Assembly (NCBI GenBank): GCA_030837935.1
Contig: JAUQXU010000460.1
Span: forward strand, 1 to 7,154
Source: Candidatus Brocadia sp.
GTDB taxonomy: Bacteria; Planctomycetota; Brocadiia; Brocadiales; Brocadiaceae
DNA length: 7,154 bases
Reading direction: 5' to 3'
Part shown: piece by piece, positions 5,278-7,154 of the stretch
Layout of the letters: each line of letters starts with the position of its first letter
Numbering within the stretch: the first letter of the stretch is position 1
Program-made: the position numbers and the translations under genes
Notes under the pieces: generated by a model
What the model was told of the DNA's origin: nothing
Database searches by the model: none
Seen by the model: the letters and a program-made list of their open reading frames with translations, nothing else

Positions 5278-7154
5278 TTATTTTCCTAACCCTTTCTGAT
5301 CCTGTAGATATTCCAATTGCCTCTTTAACTCCTCAATAGTCTTTTTATAGGCTGCCTCAGAGCACTTACGCTCGGTGATGTCACGCTCTGTGGTAGCCAC
5401 GGCGACGATATTACCCTTATCATCCACCAGCTTTGTGGCTGTCAACCACACATCCAGGATGCGCCCATCTTTTGTTACCCGCTGGGTCTCCATGGATTCT
5501 ACGGATATATCCGTTTTGATTTGTTCGATCTGATCGAGAGTCTCTTGTCTCTTATCCTCGAGCACGATTTCGATAATGTTCATCTTAAGGACTTCGGTCT
5601 CAGTATAGCCATACATCCTCTCCGCACCCTTGTTCCAGGCAGTTATCCTGCCTTCCAAATCAAAAACAACAATGGCGTCGTTGGAATCGGAAACCACCGT
5701 AGTCAAACGACGTAAATCAGCCTCGGCTAACTTTAATTTGGTTATATCCGTAAAAGTAATAACAATTCCGTCAATCACATTTTCTACCGTTCGATATGGC
5801 ATCATACGTATGAAATACCATCCACCCTCTTTGGCCTGTGCCTCGGTCTCTTTTTTATTCAATGTGTTCAGCACGTCTTCGGCATCTTTATAGAAATTCT
5901 CATTTATGATGCTTGAGGTGATGTCGCTGAAAGGACGGCCGATATCCGTCTGCCTCAAATTTAATACTTTAACCACAGATGGGGTGAAACATTTGATGCA
6001 AAAGTCGGTATCCAGAAAGATTGTTGCAATCTCCGTGCTGGCAAGCAGGTTGTTTAAATCATTATTGGTCCGGGACAATTCTTCTATTTTATGCTGGAGT
6101 TCCGAGTTTACCGTCTCAAGTTCCTCATTCGTTGATTGCAGTTCCTCTTTGGATGTCTCCAACTCCTCGTTGGCACTTTGAAGTTCCTCGTTTATGGATT
6201 GCAGTTCTTCATTGGCCGATTTGAGTTCTTCGTTGGAGGTCTCCGTCTCTTCAACTGAGGTTTGAAGATACTCCCTGGTGGATTTTAATTCCTGCTCTAG
6301 AGCTAGTATACGTGGATTAACTTCTTCAGACTTAGAGGCCTTTTTTTCTTTTTGAACAGGCTTTTTAAGAGGTATTTTGTCATCAAATATGACCATCGTC
6401 AAACCCTGAGCAAAGGTTGTTTCTGTAATAGGCCTGACCACCAGGTTGATGGATCGGGAATCATCATCACGCTTCATCTGCAGTACTTCGGTTACGACAG
6501 TCGCCTTTTTCTTGATCGATTTATGGAGCGCTGTACTCAGTTCATATCGAAGGTCTTCCCGAACCATCTTTAACATATTAAAGCTGGGTTCCCCGCTCGG
6601 AGGCGACAAGTACCTGTCAGTTTTCCCGTGAAAATAGAGGATGTCGTATTTTTCATTAATGATGACAAAAGGTGGGGCGTATTTCTCAAGGATTAACTTT
6701 TCTGCCAATTCGCTGATGTTGGCCACGCTAATTACCTTCTTTTCTTCGGCCCTTTGTGTTTCATCAGTTGTACCAATAAAAGGTATTTTAGGAAGAGGGG
6801 CGACCTTCGCTACAACGGCCCCTTTGCGTTTAAAGATTTTCCACTTTGTATCAACGCAGGAAAAAAGTTGGGTAAATTCCCCAATGCCCTCAGAGGAACC
6901 CAGAAAGAGAAACCCGTCCTGATTTAACGTGCAATGGAAAAGGGGGATGATCTTTTTCTGAAGCACGGAATTCATATAAATCAGCACATTCCTGCAACTG
7001 ACCAGGTCTAATTTAGAAAAGGGCGGTTCTTTAATGAGGTTCTGAACGGCAAAAATCACCGTTTCACGAATCTGTTTTTTTACCCGAAAGGTATGGTCCT
7101 CCTTTGTGAAGAACCGCGTTAACCGCCCCGGTGACACATCAGCGGCTATACTCT
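5278..7154 (-). CDS. CheB/CheR-type methyltransferase-PAS fusion sensor, N-terminal part outside window
   Basis: The frame is open to the right edge, so the GTG at 7137 is internal (the upstream residues read SIAAD). The visible 624 residues start late in the CheR methyltransferase domain. They include PPFSKLDLVSCRNVLIYM (about 43-60), LNQDGFLFLGSSEGIGEF (about 76-93) and KWKIFKRK (about 103-110), which close the SAM-binding fold. A PAS-like region follows (about 140-260), then a linker and a long coiled coil (about 280-370) with eight seven-residue units such as SANEELQ. Two PAS domains follow (about 371-475, ending DITKLKL, and about 480-595, ending DITERK), then a short charged helix to the TAA. 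Family members usually carry an N-terminal CheB methylesterase domain and often a histidine kinase at the end. Here no kinase follows. CheR modifies glutamates of chemoreceptors; the target here is unknown. The next gene is a PAS-GGDEF-EAL protein. Confidence 0.93.
   Translation of the reverse strand, partial: SIAADVSPGRLTRFFTKEDHTFRVKKQIRETVIFAVQNLIKEPPFSKLDLVSCRNVLIYMNSVLQKKIIPLFHCTLNQDGFLFLGSSEGIGEFTQLFSCVDTKWKIFKRKGAVVAKVAPLPKIPFIGTTDETQRAEEKKVISVANISELAEKLILEKYAPPFVIINEKYDILYFHGKTDRYLSPPSGEPSFNMLKMVREDLRYELSTALHKSIKKKATVVTEVLQMKRDDDSRSINLVVRPITETTFAQGLTMVIFDDKIPLKKPVQKEKKASKSEEVNPRILALEQELKSTREYLQTSVEETETSNEELKSANEELQSINEELQSANEELETSKEELQSTNEELETVNSELQHKIEELSRTNNDLNNLLASTEIATIFLDTDFCIKCFTPSVVKVLNLRQTDIGRPFSDITSSIINENFYKDAEDVLNTLNKKETEAQAKEGGWYFIRMMPYRTVENVIDGIVITFTDITKLKLAEADLRRLTTVVSDSNDAIVVFDLEGRITAWNKGAERMYGYTETEVLKMNIIEIVLEDKRQETLDQIEQIKTDISVESMETQRVTKDGRILDVWLTATKLVDDKGNIVAVATTERDITERKCSEAAYKKTIEELKRQLEYLQDQKGLGK
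6076..6243 (-). repeat. Eight 21-base units coding for the heptad coiled coil
   Basis: These 168 bases encode eight consecutive heptads of the form xSxNEEL (ETSNEEL, KSANEEL, QSINEEL, QSANEEL, ETSKEEL, QSTNEEL, ETVNSEL, QHKIEEL) inside the CheB/CheR-PAS fusion. The DNA units are diverged, so the repeat is mainly at the protein level. It is a normal feature of this family and forms the dimer-type signalling helix between the CheR and PAS parts. Confidence 0.85.

Noticed and set aside
6076..6243. Periodic 21-base pattern considered as a minisatellite or CRISPR-like array
   Set aside because: There are no spacers, and the period is explained by protein heptads of the coiled coil.

Overview
This 7.15 kb window comes from a bacterial chromosome of moderate, slightly AT-leaning composition. 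The genes are a mixed accessory-type set: a Tat translocase subunit, a glycine-rich RRM protein, a toxin-antitoxin pair with a broken DNA-binding-protein gene, and two large signalling proteins. The mix of CheB/CheR-PAS and PAS-GGDEF-EAL proteins, an RRM protein and Doc/AbrB suggests a free-living, environmental Gram-negative-type bacterium such as a planctomycete (Brocadiales-like), deltaproteobacterium or Nitrospirota. That placement is an impression; no rRNA or other lineage marker is present.

Layout, left to right. Positions 1-681 (minus) hold nearly all of tatC, cut by the left edge just inside the TPPDP motif. A 335 bp divergent intergenic region (682-1016) carries a good candidate promoter for tatC. 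It also carries, toward the plus-strand gene, an 18 bp perfect AT palindrome and two hairpins in the apparent leader. Positions 1017-1352 (plus) encode an RRM protein with a Gly/Arg-rich tail, followed by a strong intrinsic terminator at 1406-1439. All other genes are on the minus strand.

Positions 2732 down to 1446 form one cluster: an AbrB/MazE-type antitoxin, a Doc-type toxin overlapping it by ATGA, and an RQC-minor-like winged-helix gene split by a one-base frameshift near 1853-1864. A consensus -35 and a 16 bp palindrome overlapping the proposed -10 lie upstream and fit an autoregulated toxin-antitoxin promoter. Positions 2885-2938 contain an imperfect hairpin that may be a small dispersed repeat or a terminator.

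Positions 7154 down to 2949 hold two sensor proteins in tandem. The upstream one is the C-terminal 624 residues of a CheB/CheR-type fusion: end of the CheR methyltransferase, a PAS-like region, a long heptad coiled coil and two PAS domains, with no histidine kinase at its end. The downstream one is a complete PAS-PAS-GGDEF-EAL protein predicted to make and/or degrade cyclic di-GMP. Between them is a 148 bp gap that appears to contain the last 27 codons of a four-helix-bundle (23S rRNA intervening-sequence type) protein and a short GGCTAT/GGGTTA-rich stretch, suggesting an old insertion or deletion scar.

I see no complete new system. The best leads are the structured leader of the RRM gene, the frameshifted RQC-minor gene behind the toxin-antitoxin pair, the pairing of a kinase-less CheB/CheR-PAS protein with a c-di-GMP enzyme, and the four-helix-bundle remnant between them.
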